DNA of 64,000 bases from Acinetobacter puyangensis (GTDB lineage Bacteria; Pseudomonadota; Gammaproteobacteria; Pseudomonadales; Moraxellaceae). Under the pieces are notes generated by a model. The model did no database searches. It was not told the origin of the DNA and saw only the letters and a list, made by a program, of their open reading frames with translations. This document shows positions 18,281-27,309 of this stretch, one piece after another (positions within the stretch are counted from its first letter, which is position 1; every line of letters begins with the position of its first letter). The position numbers and the translations under genes are program-made. The stretch lies in assembly GCF_900096995.1 (NCBI RefSeq), contig NZ_OANT01000002.1:248001-312000 (forward strand), in the 5' to 3' direction.

Positions 18281-20530
18281 TTAAAATTTAAATTCAAGAC
18301 TAGCTACCACATTACGACCTACTTCCGCAGAGCGGTCAATTAATGTCGAAGTGTTACGACCACTCGCACTTACTGAACTATTTAATGTTCCTACAGTTGA
18401 ATAATTCCAATAGGTTTTGTCAAAGATGTTATTTAAACCAACATTCAATTTGGTAAATTTGTTGATGTTCCAGTATGCAGTGAAGTCAAATACCGTGTAA
18501 CCTGCAACTGGTGCATAACCAGAGCTTGCTGAGTAGGTACTGGCATCCTGAGTGGCGGTTTTGCTTTCAACTGCTGTTGTGGTAAAACCTAAACCAAAGC
18601 GTTTATTTGGATCATCATAAGCAAAGGTTAAGCTTGCTTTACCTGGATTTATAGAATTGATACCGGTTTTGTTACCATCTTCGTTTTCTGCATGGCCTTT
18701 GGTTTTACCTGCCACCAATGCCAGACTAAAGCCATCAGTATTATTAATGAAATGTCCTAAATCTATATGAGCAGAAAGTTCAGCTCCCCAAATTGCAGCT
18801 TTAGCCAAGTTTTGTGCTTCATAGCATAAATATACACCTGAAACAGTACATTCGGAGCTTGCAAGTTGTTTATAGTCGATAAAGTTTTTGTAGTTGGTAT
18901 AAAAACCTGTTAAATCAACTTTAATCCCATCAATTGAGCTATTGCGCAGACCAATTTCAAAGGCATCGCTGGTTTCTTTTTTCAAATCAGAGTTACCAGA
19001 CAGATAATATGATACTGATGAAGATGTCTGGAAATAACTCCCCAGTTCTGTTGCTGATGGAACACGTGCACCATGGGTGTATTTTGCATAGGTATAATTG
19101 TGCGGTGTTAATTGATAGCTTATAGATAAACCTGGCGCAAAATAGCTAAAGTTTTTATCTTCCACGCCTGCATAGGTTGAGTTTTCAGGACGATATTCTG
19201 AGCGTTCTCCACGTAAAGATGGTGTAACTACTAATGCACGATCTGCAACATCAAACTCAATTTCATCAGTAATATGAGCTGCATAGCGATTTACTTCAGA
19301 GTTGAATAAGTAAGCACCCTGGTATAGGTTGGATGATGTAGATGCACCATTGCGTAACTCTTTACGGGTACTATCATATTCCTTTTTATCAGCAGTTAAA
19401 CCATAAGTCAAATTATGAATGCCAACAGCTTTGTTTGCTTCCAATTTAATACCGATATTTTTTTCTTCAAATTGGTTATTTACATCACGAAGATAAGTGC
19501 TTGTATTATAAGTAGTACGAGTATCATTATTTGATTCTTGATACCATGTTTTTGTTTTTAATTTGTCAAATAATACAAATTGGGTTGGTTTAAAGACATA
19601 ATCAAGAATGAATTGTTGACGTTGAATATTTTGATCCTGAGTACCATCATTATAAATAATAGATGTGTAAGTACTACCATCCATTTCGGTGATGTAATTA
19701 TGTTTTTTATAATAATCAGCAGTAAAACCAAGTTGATGCTGATCGTTAATATTCCAGATTAAACGACCTAATACAGCATCAGATTTCCAGTCAGCTGGGA
19801 ATTGTTTGGTCTTGGAATTTCCTTGAACTTCATGTCCATCACGATGTGCATAAGCGATCAGTGCTTTAACCGAATCATTACCGACTGCACCAGTTACAGA
19901 GGTTAACCAAGCTTCATCAGCAGAGCTATAACCAACCTTGGCTGTACCGGCATATGTTTTCCCATCAACTAAATAATCATCTGGCGATTTATTGATGAAT
20001 GATACACGTCCACCAATACCATCTGTAGATGCATCTGTTGTCCCAGAGTAGATATTGACGCTCTGAAACATTTCTGGATCAATATAATCGCGGCCTGATG
20101 CACTGTTACGCATACTTGCACCGGTCCAAGTTGCCATAGTCGCATCAGCAATATCAACACCATCTACATCAAGGCCAACCCGGTTACCATCAATACCCCG
20201 GATATTATAACTGCTTGTACCTGAACCGGCATAGAATGTACTTGCACCATTGGCAGAAAATGGGGCACTGACCAACGGTAAGTATTTAACGATACTGGCC
20301 ATGTCGTTGGTACCAGTTTTATCCAGATTTTCTCTATTGATTGTGGCAATGGAAGCAGGCGTATTGTCCTCTTTTTCTGCATAAACGGTAATAACAGGCA
20401 AACTCGTATAGGATTTTTCCTCTTCAGCATTAGCTAAGCTGGGGAAGGCACATAATGCAGTGATACATAAACTAAGGTAGTTAAGCTGCGCAGTTTTTAA
20501 GGGCTGGCGTTGAGGATGAAATTCACGCAT
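18281..20530 (-). CDS. TonB-dependent outer-membrane receptor, haemoglobin/transferrin-like family
   Basis: An outer-membrane transporter that takes up an iron source with energy from TonB. From the chosen ATG it has 749 residues: a signal peptide ending at about FPSLANA, a plug domain (about residues 50-180) with IRGIDGNRVGLDVDGV, and a 22-strand barrel ending in aromatic EFKF. The plug motif is that of the haemoglobin/transferrin/lactoferrin receptor group, so haem or haemoglobin is the likely substrate, though ferric siderophores cannot be excluded. The frame runs on upstream to a GTG at 20695, but that would place the signal peptide internally and span the promoter. A Fur box lies about 100 bases upstream. 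It is followed by the EF-hand gene. Confidence 0.88.
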   Translation of the reverse strand: MREFHPQRQPLKTAQLNYLSLCITALCAFPSLANAEEEKSYTSLPVITVYAEKEDNTPASIATINRENLDKTGTNDMASIVKYLPLVSAPFSANGASTFYAGSGTSSYNIRGIDGNRVGLDVDGVDIADATMATWTGASMRNSASGRDYIDPEMFQSVNIYSGTTDASTDGIGGRVSFINKSPDDYLVDGKTYAGTAKVGYSSADEAWLTSVTGAVGNDSVKALIAYAHRDGHEVQGNSKTKQFPADWKSDAVLGRLIWNINDQHQLGFTADYYKKHNYITEMDGSTYTSIIYNDGTQDQNIQRQQFILDYVFKPTQFVLFDKLKTKTWYQESNNDTRTTYNTSTYLRDVNNQFEEKNIGIKLEANKAVGIHNLTYGLTADKKEYDSTRKELRNGASTSSNLYQGAYLFNSEVNRYAAHITDEIEFDVADRALVVTPSLRGERSEYRPENSTYAGVEDKNFSYFAPGLSISYQLTPHNYTYAKYTHGARVPSATELGSYFQTSSSVSYYLSGNSDLKKETSDAFEIGLRNSSIDGIKVDLTGFYTNYKNFIDYKQLASSECTVSGVYLCYEAQNLAKAAIWGAELSAHIDLGHFINNTDGFSLALVAGKTKGHAENEDGNKTGINSINPGKASLTFAYDDPNKRFGLGFTTTAVESKTATQDASTYSASSGYAPVAGYTVFDFTAYWNINKFTKLNVGLNNIFDKTYWNYSTVGTLNSSVSASGRNTSTLIDRSAEVGRNVVASLEFKF

Positions 20531-20904
20531 AGAAAAACTCAGAATAAAAGTAAATAAAGCAGATCTACCAACTTCTCTATCATGACAATGTAATATAAAC
20601 TTACAAAAATATAGATAAAATGGTATTAATTGATAATGATAATCAACATGTCTATTATTTTCTATAACTTTGTGGAGAAATACATGTATTTCCACTAAAA
20701 ATGTTGTTAATAAATTTCAATATGTATTTTTATGTAACTATTAGTTAACTTATGTAATTATTTTAGCTGGTGAAGCCTATATTTTATCCAAAAAAGTACT
20801 CATTCAGGTAGGTTGATCAATTCGTTGATGAGTCAAAAACATATCTTTGATTGATGGCATTTTCCGATTTTGCAACAATGTAATTCATTTAATCATCTGC
20901 GGCG
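20531..20904. other. 374-bp divergent intergenic region
   Basis: Lies between the receptor gene (minus) and the glycosyltransferase gene (plus). Apart from the Fur box and the promoter noted separately, it is AT-rich sequence with no coding frame, repeat or clear operator that I can identify. Confidence 0.5.
20608..20650 (-). promoter_or_regulatory. Fur box overlapping the receptor promoter
   Basis: GATAATGATAATCAACATG at 20632-20650 matches 16 of 19 positions of the Fur consensus GATAATGATAATCATTATC. On the minus strand a TTATCA (20636-20631) is spaced 17 bases from TATATT (20613-20608), a plausible -35/-10 pair overlapped by the Fur site. Iron repression of the receptor and EF-hand genes follows. 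Confidence 0.75.
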
Positions 20905-22356
20905 ATGAATGTTATGTCATCTCTTTCGTCATCTCCCAATCGTTCTACTGGTGCTGAATTAGTCTCAAAATTTGTCATGCTGACATGTCTCGTGATATTT
21001 ATTGCCAGTGTGATTTCGGGGTTTTTATTTGAAAATGTCTGGGCATGGACAGCAGGGTTGATTTATCTGGCATATGATACTTGGTTGCTATTGTTTGTGT
21101 TGTTTCAGACCTTTAATTTACGTTCAAAAATCTTGTTGCCATTACCTAATTTACTGGTCAATCAGGGCAGTCAACATCGAAGAATCGATCCTGATAAAAA
21201 TTTAAGCATCAGTGTGATTATTCCCTCCCGTAATGAAAGTCTGATTTTACCTAACTGTTTAGACGCATTATTTTTACAGACCTATCCGCTAGCACAGATT
21301 TTAATTGTGGATGATGGCTCAACCGACAATAGTCCACAACTTTTACAGCAAAATTATGGCATTGCCAATCAGTCGGGTCTGGTTTGTTCAGCTCGATATA
21401 GCAATTTAACGGTGCTAAGACTTGGACATCAGGGCAAAGCCCGTGCTTTAAATTCGGCACTGGATTATATCGACTCGGATATTGTGGTGACTTTAGATGC
21501 CGATACTGTCATTTCACCCGATGCTTTACAGGCTTTTGTCAGTGAATTTAAGCAGAATCCAGATTTAGTCGCAGCGGGCGGCGTACTTCAACCCGTTTGT
21601 CGGCAGAATAAATCAGGTCGTTTATTTGATGTGTTTTTTCAGTTTTTCCAGCAATTTGAATATATCTTTTCTTTTTTATCCCGTGCAGCTTGGCAAGAGT
21701 CCAATGCCTTGTTATTAGTCTCTGGTGCATTTGCCGCTTACCGCTGTGACATGCTAAAAACTTTGGGTGGTTTTGATGCACAGAGTATGGTGGAGGATTA
21801 TGAGCTTAACCATCGGATTTATCGCTATGCCTATCAACACCAGCTGAATTGGACCGTAGGTGTGGTCGGACAAGCCTATAGTATTACCGATGCGCCGAAC
21901 GGATTTAAATCTTTTTTTCATCAGCGACGTCGCTGGTTCGCGGGTTTTCTGGAAACCCAATATAATAATCTGGACATGATGGCAAATAATAAATTTGGCA
22001 GGGTTGGTCGCTTTATGCTGCCGATAAAAATGCTGGATACAGTACAACCTTTTTTTGCTGTTGCTGCGATATTTATTCTGCTTATGCTCGTGATCCAGCA
22101 AAGCCCTGCGGTCTATACGGTTTTAATGATTATTGCGGCGAAAATTGCACTGGATTTGTGTTTTCATTTATGGGGTATTTACGTTTATCAGCGCTGGACC
22201 AATATTAAAATGACTTGGCATGTCATTCCTCAAATGATCTTTGCCACCATAGCAGCACCATTTAGCTTTCAGATTGTCAAAGTATTAGGTGCTTGTCTGG
22301 GCTGGTGGATTTTTATCAGAAAACAGAAAAATTGGTTGCCGCAACGGGAAATTTAA
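20905..22356 (+). CDS. Processive GT2 family glycosyltransferase, membrane-bound
   Basis: Inner-membrane glycosyltransferase of 483 residues. Two transmembrane helices (about 22-42 and 47-70) precede the GT-A domain. Its motifs follow in order: VDDGSTD (135-141), the DAD nucleotide-sugar site (198-200), the catalytic ED (297-298) and QRRRW (340-344). Several C-terminal helices follow. This D,DxD,ED,QxxRW set defines processive GT2 enzymes such as cellulose, hyaluronan and poly-N-acetylglucosamine (PgaC) synthases. No pgaA, pgaB, bcs or other exopolysaccharide genes are adjacent, so the product and acceptor are unknown. The ribosome site is weak, and a second in-frame ATG lies three codons on. 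Confidence 0.82.
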   Translation: MNVMSSLSSSPNRSTGAELVSKFVMLTCLVIFIASVISGFLFENVWAWTAGLIYLAYDTWLLLFVLFQTFNLRSKILLPLPNLLVNQGSQHRRIDPDKNLSISVIIPSRNESLILPNCLDALFLQTYPLAQILIVDDGSTDNSPQLLQQNYGIANQSGLVCSARYSNLTVLRLGHQGKARALNSALDYIDSDIVVTLDADTVISPDALQAFVSEFKQNPDLVAAGGVLQPVCRQNKSGRLFDVFFQFFQQFEYIFSFLSRAAWQESNALLLVSGAFAAYRCDMLKTLGGFDAQSMVEDYELNHRIYRYAYQHQLNWTVGVVGQAYSITDAPNGFKSFFHQRRRWFAGFLETQYNNLDMMANNKFGRVGRFMLPIKMLDTVQPFFAVAAIFILLMLVIQQSPAVYTVLMIIAAKIALDLCFHLWGIYVYQRWTNIKMTWHVIPQMIFATIAAPFSFQIVKVLGACLGWWIFIRKQKNWLPQREI

Positions 22357-22478
22357 TCTTTAACAATATGTAAAATATGAAATTTTTAATATTTTTGGTA
22401 TAAAATACAATTGGAACATTTGAAAAGAGGCCTATACTGCGGCGTTTGATTATAGATTAAATTGATTTAAAGGTAAAA

Positions 22479-23744
22479 ATGTATCAAATTAAACAACCAA
22501 AATTAGTTTTAACTGCGCTAGTATTCGGATTAGTTGCTCTTCAAGGGTGTGGTGGTGGAGGTTCTTCAAGTTCGGAATCCAATAACAGTGCGAATAATAC
22601 GACAAAACCAGAGACCAAACCGTCTACACCAAATGACTTGGAAAATACCACATATCAGCCCAAGCCGATTGAAAATATAAATCCTTTAGATATTGTCTTA
22701 ATCAGCACTGCCGAAAGTGAAAAGAGTTTTGTTGAGGCTGTTAAAACAGGATTATATGTTCAAAGTACGTTTAATGTGATTGGAATTGGTGCGAATGAAT
22801 GTGCTGTAGCCAGTGGTACAGCTTGCCAAGGTTTTATAAGATATTATCTCAATCGGAATAATGAATTGGTTTCAGATAGTTGGGCATATTTATCCAAACA
22901 AAATAAATGGATTAAAAGCGATACTTCGGGCACATTACTGAGAAGTACAATACCTCTAAACGTTGCCTTGGTTGACGATTTTTATCATGATGGAAAACAA
23001 TGGTCAAAGGGTAGCTTGGATACCTACCAACGAAATGCCGTTATCAAGTATCAGCAGGATAAAGACCATCATACATTTTTGCAAAATAATATTCGATATC
23101 GTCTAAAAGCTGCTGAATATGATTTGAGCATCTTAAATATACTTCCAGATAATAAGGTGTATTATGCGACTGATGCAAAACTTTATGATTTTGGTGTGAT
23201 GTTGACTAATCAGCCAGTTTATTCATTGGTTAAAAGTGATAAATCCTATTCTCCAAACAACTTTTACGATACTGCTAAATATAGTACCTTATCTGATTTT
23301 ATAACTGCTCATAGCTCATTTTCTAAACCTTTTTGTTTTGTCACAGGTTTAAATAGGCTAATTAAGTTTAATGCGGATGGAACGCTTGCTATCAATAAAC
23401 AAACGGGTTGTGATGCTGACCTGGCGCAATTTGAGAAAGATCATCTCATACAAAAATATGGCATTACTACAGTAAATGATTCAAAAGTTATTGTACTTGA
23501 AGCTGATTTAAGGGATATAGCAAAACTTGAAGAATCATCTTTACCAATCAATACAAGTCAATTCCAGACTTTACCTGTAATCGTAAAACATAGTGATGGT
23601 TATATTTATGCTGGCACACGCTATGAACCGAACTTTATCAATAAAACGTATGAAAATTTCTTAAATGAGAGTGCATTTCTTGATTATTTAAGTTATCTCA
23701 CAGGTGTTTCTAAAGTCCAAATAAAATTACCGAATAAGGATTAA
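22479..23744 (+). CDS. Large lipoprotein with Gly/Ser and Pro/Thr/Asn linker, unknown
   Basis: Not recognised beyond its lipoprotein nature. The signal peptide ends in a lipobox LQGC with the acylated Cys at residue 24. Then come a Gly run, a Ser run and a Asn/Thr/Pro/Lys linker to about residue 65, and then a folded domain of about 355 residues with no familiar motif. Four Cys in the mature domain (in NECAVASGTAC, PFCFV and TGCDAD) could form disulphides, which suits a surface or periplasmic location. It is monocistronic, with a hairpin after the stop. The Gly/Ser linker after the lipobox is frequent in Acinetobacter surface lipoproteins (family knowledge). Confidence 0.65.
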   Translation: MYQIKQPKLVLTALVFGLVALQGCGGGGSSSSESNNSANNTTKPETKPSTPNDLENTTYQPKPIENINPLDIVLISTAESEKSFVEAVKTGLYVQSTFNVIGIGANECAVASGTACQGFIRYYLNRNNELVSDSWAYLSKQNKWIKSDTSGTLLRSTIPLNVALVDDFYHDGKQWSKGSLDTYQRNAVIKYQQDKDHHTFLQNNIRYRLKAAEYDLSILNILPDNKVYYATDAKLYDFGVMLTNQPVYSLVKSDKSYSPNNFYDTAKYSTLSDFITAHSSFSKPFCFVTGLNRLIKFNADGTLAINKQTGCDADLAQFEKDHLIQKYGITTVNDSKVIVLEADLRDIAKLEESSLPINTSQFQTLPVIVKHSDGYIYAGTRYEPNFINKTYENFLNESAFLDYLSYLTGVSKVQIKLPNKD

Positions 23745-23756
23745 ACCATCACCTTA

Positions 23757-23795
23757 AAGATCATCTATCATGTTAGATATGATAGATGATCTTAT
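23757..23795 (+). terminator. Perfect 15-bp hairpin after the lipoprotein gene
   Basis: AAGATCATCTATCAT (23757-23771) pairs perfectly with 23779-23793 around a 7-base loop. The tail TATTATTC is only partly T-rich, so terminator strength is uncertain. Confidence 0.65.
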
Positions 23796-23951
23796 TATTC
23801 TCATAGCATTCAAAAAATTTTAGCTTTTCAATCTTTAGCCTGCTTGATTTTTACTTCAAACTACGACTTAAACTTTAAAATTTAATCAGCAAAAAATAAT
23901 GAAATCCGCTATGCTAGGCGCAAATTTCAGGATCGACTGTGTGTTAAACGT

Positions 23952-24482
23952 ATGGCATTAAAAGCAACCATTTATAAAGCAGAACTCAATATTGCCAACA
24001 TGGATACCCATCAATATGGTGATTATCAACTGACCATGGCACTGCATCCCTCAGAAACCATTGAACGTTTAATGGTCAGAATTTTGGCATTTGCCCGTTA
24101 TGCCGATGATGCGCTGGAATTTACCAAAGATTTATTTGAAACCGATGAGCCCGCTTTATGGCAAAAAGACTTAACAGGGCAATTGGAAAAATGGATTGAA
24201 GTCGGTTGCCCTGATGAAGATAAAGTCAAAAAAGCCAGTGCGCGTTGTTCGCAGGTTGTTGTAATTGCATATGGTGCTGCTGTGGCCGAATGGTATAAAC
24301 GTAGTAGTAAACTCAAAACCTTAAAAAATGTTGAAGTGTGGCAATTGTCCGAAGCCACGACCACAGCGATACAAGCCCTTTGTGAACGTACTATGCAATT
24401 ACAGCTGAATGTCATGGACGGGGAGTGGACCTTGATTGGTGAACATGGACAAGCTGAAATTGAGTGGATAAAGTTGCAATAA
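23952..24482 (+). CDS. yaeQ: YaeQ family protein
   Basis: A 176-residue cytoplasmic protein of the YaeQ family. The opening MALKATIYKAELNIANMD, the segment ERLMVRILAFARYA and the closing WTLIGEHGQAEIEW are the family hallmarks. The fold is related to PD-(D/E)XK nucleases. E. coli YaeQ was first linked to suppression of rfaH defects; its activity is unknown. The length equals the family norm (about 180). The small RelA/SpoT-like gene follows 17 bases later and is probably cotranscribed. Confidence 0.9.
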   Translation: MALKATIYKAELNIANMDTHQYGDYQLTMALHPSETIERLMVRILAFARYADDALEFTKDLFETDEPALWQKDLTGQLEKWIEVGCPDEDKVKKASARCSQVVVIAYGAAVAEWYKRSSKLKTLKNVEVWQLSEATTTAIQALCERTMQLQLNVMDGEWTLIGEHGQAEIEWIKLQ

Positions 24483-24499
24483 CAGAGCGTAAGGAAAGT

Positions 24500-25072
24500 A
24501 TGGATCATAATGTACTAAAAAAAGTTGAATTAATGATTGAAAGCATTAATAAAATCCATACTGACTTTTATTGTGATTACTTTGAAACAGGACGTATTGA
24601 AAAGATTAATTTATCAAAAACGATAGGTCGTGTACCCTATCAACATATTGCAAAATATCGTTTGAATTTGCATGAAAGCATTAATGATTATTTGATTAAA
24701 AATAAAAAAGGATTTTTATTGCAGTACTATTATCGGGTTAAAACCTTGGAAAGTATTGATGATAAGATCTCACGTTTTTCAAGTCATCGTGATCAATATC
24801 CAGTGAATAACTGGTTCAATGATATTTTTGGTGCAAGAATTATCCTAAACACCGAAGATGTGGAGGCGATCAATGAATTGTTAGATGAATGGCAGGAAAA
24901 GTATGGCTTAAAGAACTGGTATTATCGTGATAAAAATGGCTATTGTGGTTTACATGTTTATTTTAAAAATAAGTCAAATTTTTACTTTCCTTGGGAATTG
25001 CAAATTTGGGATGAAAAGGATGAGTTAAGCAATATCGAAAACCATGAAAAATATAAACGTACGTTTGTTTAA
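24500..25072 (+). CDS. Small RelA/SpoT-fold protein, possible (p)ppGpp or ppApp synthetase
   Basis: A 190-residue protein made up of little more than a RelA/SpoT nucleotidyltransferase domain. The motifs run in order: R79-x-K81 with S85 and K89 (RVKTLESIDDK), D108-x-x-G-x-R113 (DIFGAR), Y148-to-H152 (NGYCGLH), and ELQ at 166-168. Asp108, Tyr148 and Glu166 match the positions of the synthetase metal, base-stacking and catalytic residues. The Arg normally after ELQI is Trp here. No HD hydrolase or TGS/ACT domain is present. AAGGA precedes the ATG at 24500; the earlier in-frame ATG at 24464 overlaps yaeQ. It could be a small alarmone synthetase, a toxSAS-type toxin without its antitoxin, or a degenerate relative. 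Confidence 0.68.
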   Translation: MDHNVLKKVELMIESINKIHTDFYCDYFETGRIEKINLSKTIGRVPYQHIAKYRLNLHESINDYLIKNKKGFLLQYYYRVKTLESIDDKISRFSSHRDQYPVNNWFNDIFGARIILNTEDVEAINELLDEWQEKYGLKNWYYRDKNGYCGLHVYFKNKSNFYFPWELQIWDEKDELSNIENHEKYKRTFV

Positions 25073-25183
25073 AAATTCTCTACGATAACCATCTATACGG
25101 ATAGAATTTACGTTTAGATATTTTCTTTATGGATAGCGATCAAGGTATAATAAAGAAATTATGTCATGTTCTGGGGAATAGCG

Positions 25184-25477
25184 ATGAAGTCTGAAGTGTA
25201 TCAAGGAAAAATTAAACAATACGATGCCAAAAAAGGCTTTGGCTTTATTGGTGGGCTTGAGCAAGATATTTTCTTTCATATTTCAGATTTCCCACTTGCC
25301 GATGGCGAACCTCAGCGCAATGAAAGAGTGAAATTTATCATTGCTGAAAATAACGGCAAGTTGAAGGCGATTAAAATTGAACGCGTTGTCGATCAGTCGG
25401 CAAAGGCAAAAAAATCGAGAGTTGCCGAGCATAATAAATCGATTGCTAGTGCGTTGTTGGGTAATTTTAAGAAGTAG
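25184..25477 (+). CDS. Cold-shock-domain RNA-binding protein
   Basis: A 97-residue cytoplasmic protein with an N-terminal cold-shock domain (about residues 5-66). RNP1 is KGFGFI (17-22) and RNP2 is DIFFHISDF (28-36). A short basic tail of about 30 residues (KAKKSRV) makes it longer than CspA (70 residues). GGGGAA lies before the ATG at 25184; the upstream ATG at 25166 is not needed. It likely binds single-stranded RNA or DNA. A basic-tailed cold-shock protein of this size is common in the genus. It marks the left edge of the AT-rich block. Confidence 0.88.
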   Translation: MKSEVYQGKIKQYDAKKGFGFIGGLEQDIFFHISDFPLADGEPQRNERVKFIIAENNGKLKAIKIERVVDQSAKAKKSRVAEHNKSIASALLGNFKK

Positions 25478-25581
25478 ATAATCTAATTTATGTCTTGAAA
25501 TAATTTACTAATTTTATAATCCATGAAATTTAAAGTTTTACTTTCGGTGGAAATCAAAAAGATAGGACATTTAGCAATAAT

Positions 25582-27309
25582 CTAAAGTGAAGATTCAAAA
25601 AAACTTATATATTTATTAAAATTATGATCACTATTGTTAAGTTTGAATGTTTCTACTATAGGAAAAATTGTAATATTCTTAATATTTTTCCATTTTGATA
25701 AATATTTTTCTCCATAAGGATGGATTGCAATTATAGCTAAAATATTTTTTGATTCTAAAGTCATAGATTCAGAATTAAATATTGCTAAATTAGTATAATA
25801 TTTCCTATACAACTCATCTAATACATTATATTTATATAATGTATTAGAACTGCTGTATTTAGCATCAAATATAAAGTATTTGACATTTCCATTTATATGA
25901 TTGATTTTAAATATGAAATCGGGAGTGTAAAAATCTAAAGATGATTTTTTATTATGTTTTAAATAAACAAGATCATTATTTAATGAGAGCTCTTGATCAA
26001 AAGAGCTAATAGTTTTATCGTAGAATAGCTCTAAAATATAAGAATCTTTTTGAAACTTAATATATTCTGGGATAAAATTTTTGAAAAAACTATGTTCTTG
26101 AGATTTAATAACATTCCAACCAGATTCATGAATTTTTTCAATAAAATGATATAAGCAAAAAAGCTCATAAATCTTTGATGTTGATCTAATTTTAGTTAAA
26201 TTTTGATTTACGCCTATTGATGGACTGCCTAAATGATACCAGTCAAAAAGCTTTATAAAAATATTCTTATAAAAACTAGAATTTTTAACAAATTGAGTGA
26301 TTTTGGGATATAAAAAACCTAAATATTTAATATTTAATTTTTTTTGTAGTTCAAAAAGAATTAGATCTATAGAGTTTATGAGATTTTCTATACGCTTGTT
26401 CATACCATTAGTAGTAATAAATAAATATAAATTATCAATATCATATTGGTTTTTAAATTTTTTAAAATTGCTATATTCATGTTCATATGTGAGACTATTT
26501 GTATTTAATTCATGAAAAAGAATAGTCTGCATATCTATTAATTTATTTTTTATAGATATAAGTCCCCCTACAATTATTTGATTTTCTTCTACATTATAAG
26601 AGTCAATCAATATATCTCTTTTAATTTTATCTAATGAAAAATTTCTACCATGAATATGTATAGATTCTGGATCGTTTGAGGGAAATAAATCAGAAATATT
26701 ATTAAAAATTTCGTATGGATCTATATTGAAATTATTGAAATTATCAAATCCTTCTTTATTTTTTTCTAAATAATGTTTTAGTACTTTAGAAAAACTATTT
26801 TTTTTTGTAAGAAAAATACTAACTATTTCTTCTGCTAAATTAAGTGTAGATTCAAAAGTTGCTTTTGAATCACCCAGTGGTGATATTTCTAGTTTTGTCC
26901 TTGAAAAACAGATATCAAGAATAAGATTATTTTTATTTATCAAATAAGATACCATTTCTTTAATTTGTTCAAACTTTTTTTGATGTGTCAATACATTGAA
27001 TATAATTTCCTTATATATATCATTATTAATATATAATCTAATTGTAGAGTAACCGAAACTTTCTCTAAATACATTATCTTTAATTGAAGTTAATTCTTGA
27101 TTGTATTCATTATAATGTAATGGTAATATATAATCTTCTATATAAATTTCTATATCATTAATATTATCAACAAGGTCAATATTCTTAATAACTATTTGAA
27201 GAGAATCATTATCTAAAATGGTAATAGGAGATGAGGGTATCTCATAAAAAACTTCTTCATTAATCAATAAGGTTACATTAATCATTTGGCTACCAGCAGA
27301 AAAAATCAT
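25582..27309 (-). CDS. PD-(D/E)XK nuclease with DUF2357-like N-terminus (McrC-like partner)
   Basis: Probable DNA-cleaving subunit of an ATPase-nuclease system, 575 residues. The N-terminal part (about 10-350) is beta then helical, like DUF2357 proteins. The C-terminal domain has the PD-(D/E)XK layout: E382 in KIYELFCLYHF, D464 in TPDF, and D482-x-K484 in IFDAKYSS. The final helix follows the core. The start ATG overlaps the ATPase stop by 20 bases, with a second ATG at 27285 just beyond it, so translation is coupled. The gene is very AT-rich (13 G/C in the 60 bases from 26101, against 29 in the 60 bases from 31441 in metH). The McrC-like assignment rests on these motifs and the neighbour, not on a search. 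Confidence 0.75.
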   Translation of the reverse strand: MIFSAGSQMINVTLLINEEVFYEIPSSPITILDNDSLQIVIKNIDLVDNINDIEIYIEDYILPLHYNEYNQELTSIKDNVFRESFGYSTIRLYINNDIYKEIIFNVLTHQKKFEQIKEMVSYLINKNNLILDICFSRTKLEISPLGDSKATFESTLNLAEEIVSIFLTKKNSFSKVLKHYLEKNKEGFDNFNNFNIDPYEIFNNISDLFPSNDPESIHIHGRNFSLDKIKRDILIDSYNVEENQIIVGGLISIKNKLIDMQTILFHELNTNSLTYEHEYSNFKKFKNQYDIDNLYLFITTNGMNKRIENLINSIDLILFELQKKLNIKYLGFLYPKITQFVKNSSFYKNIFIKLFDWYHLGSPSIGVNQNLTKIRSTSKIYELFCLYHFIEKIHESGWNVIKSQEHSFFKNFIPEYIKFQKDSYILELFYDKTISSFDQELSLNNDLVYLKHNKKSSLDFYTPDFIFKINHINGNVKYFIFDAKYSSSNTLYKYNVLDELYRKYYTNLAIFNSESMTLESKNILAIIAIHPYGEKYLSKWKNIKNITIFPIVETFKLNNSDHNFNKYISFFESSL

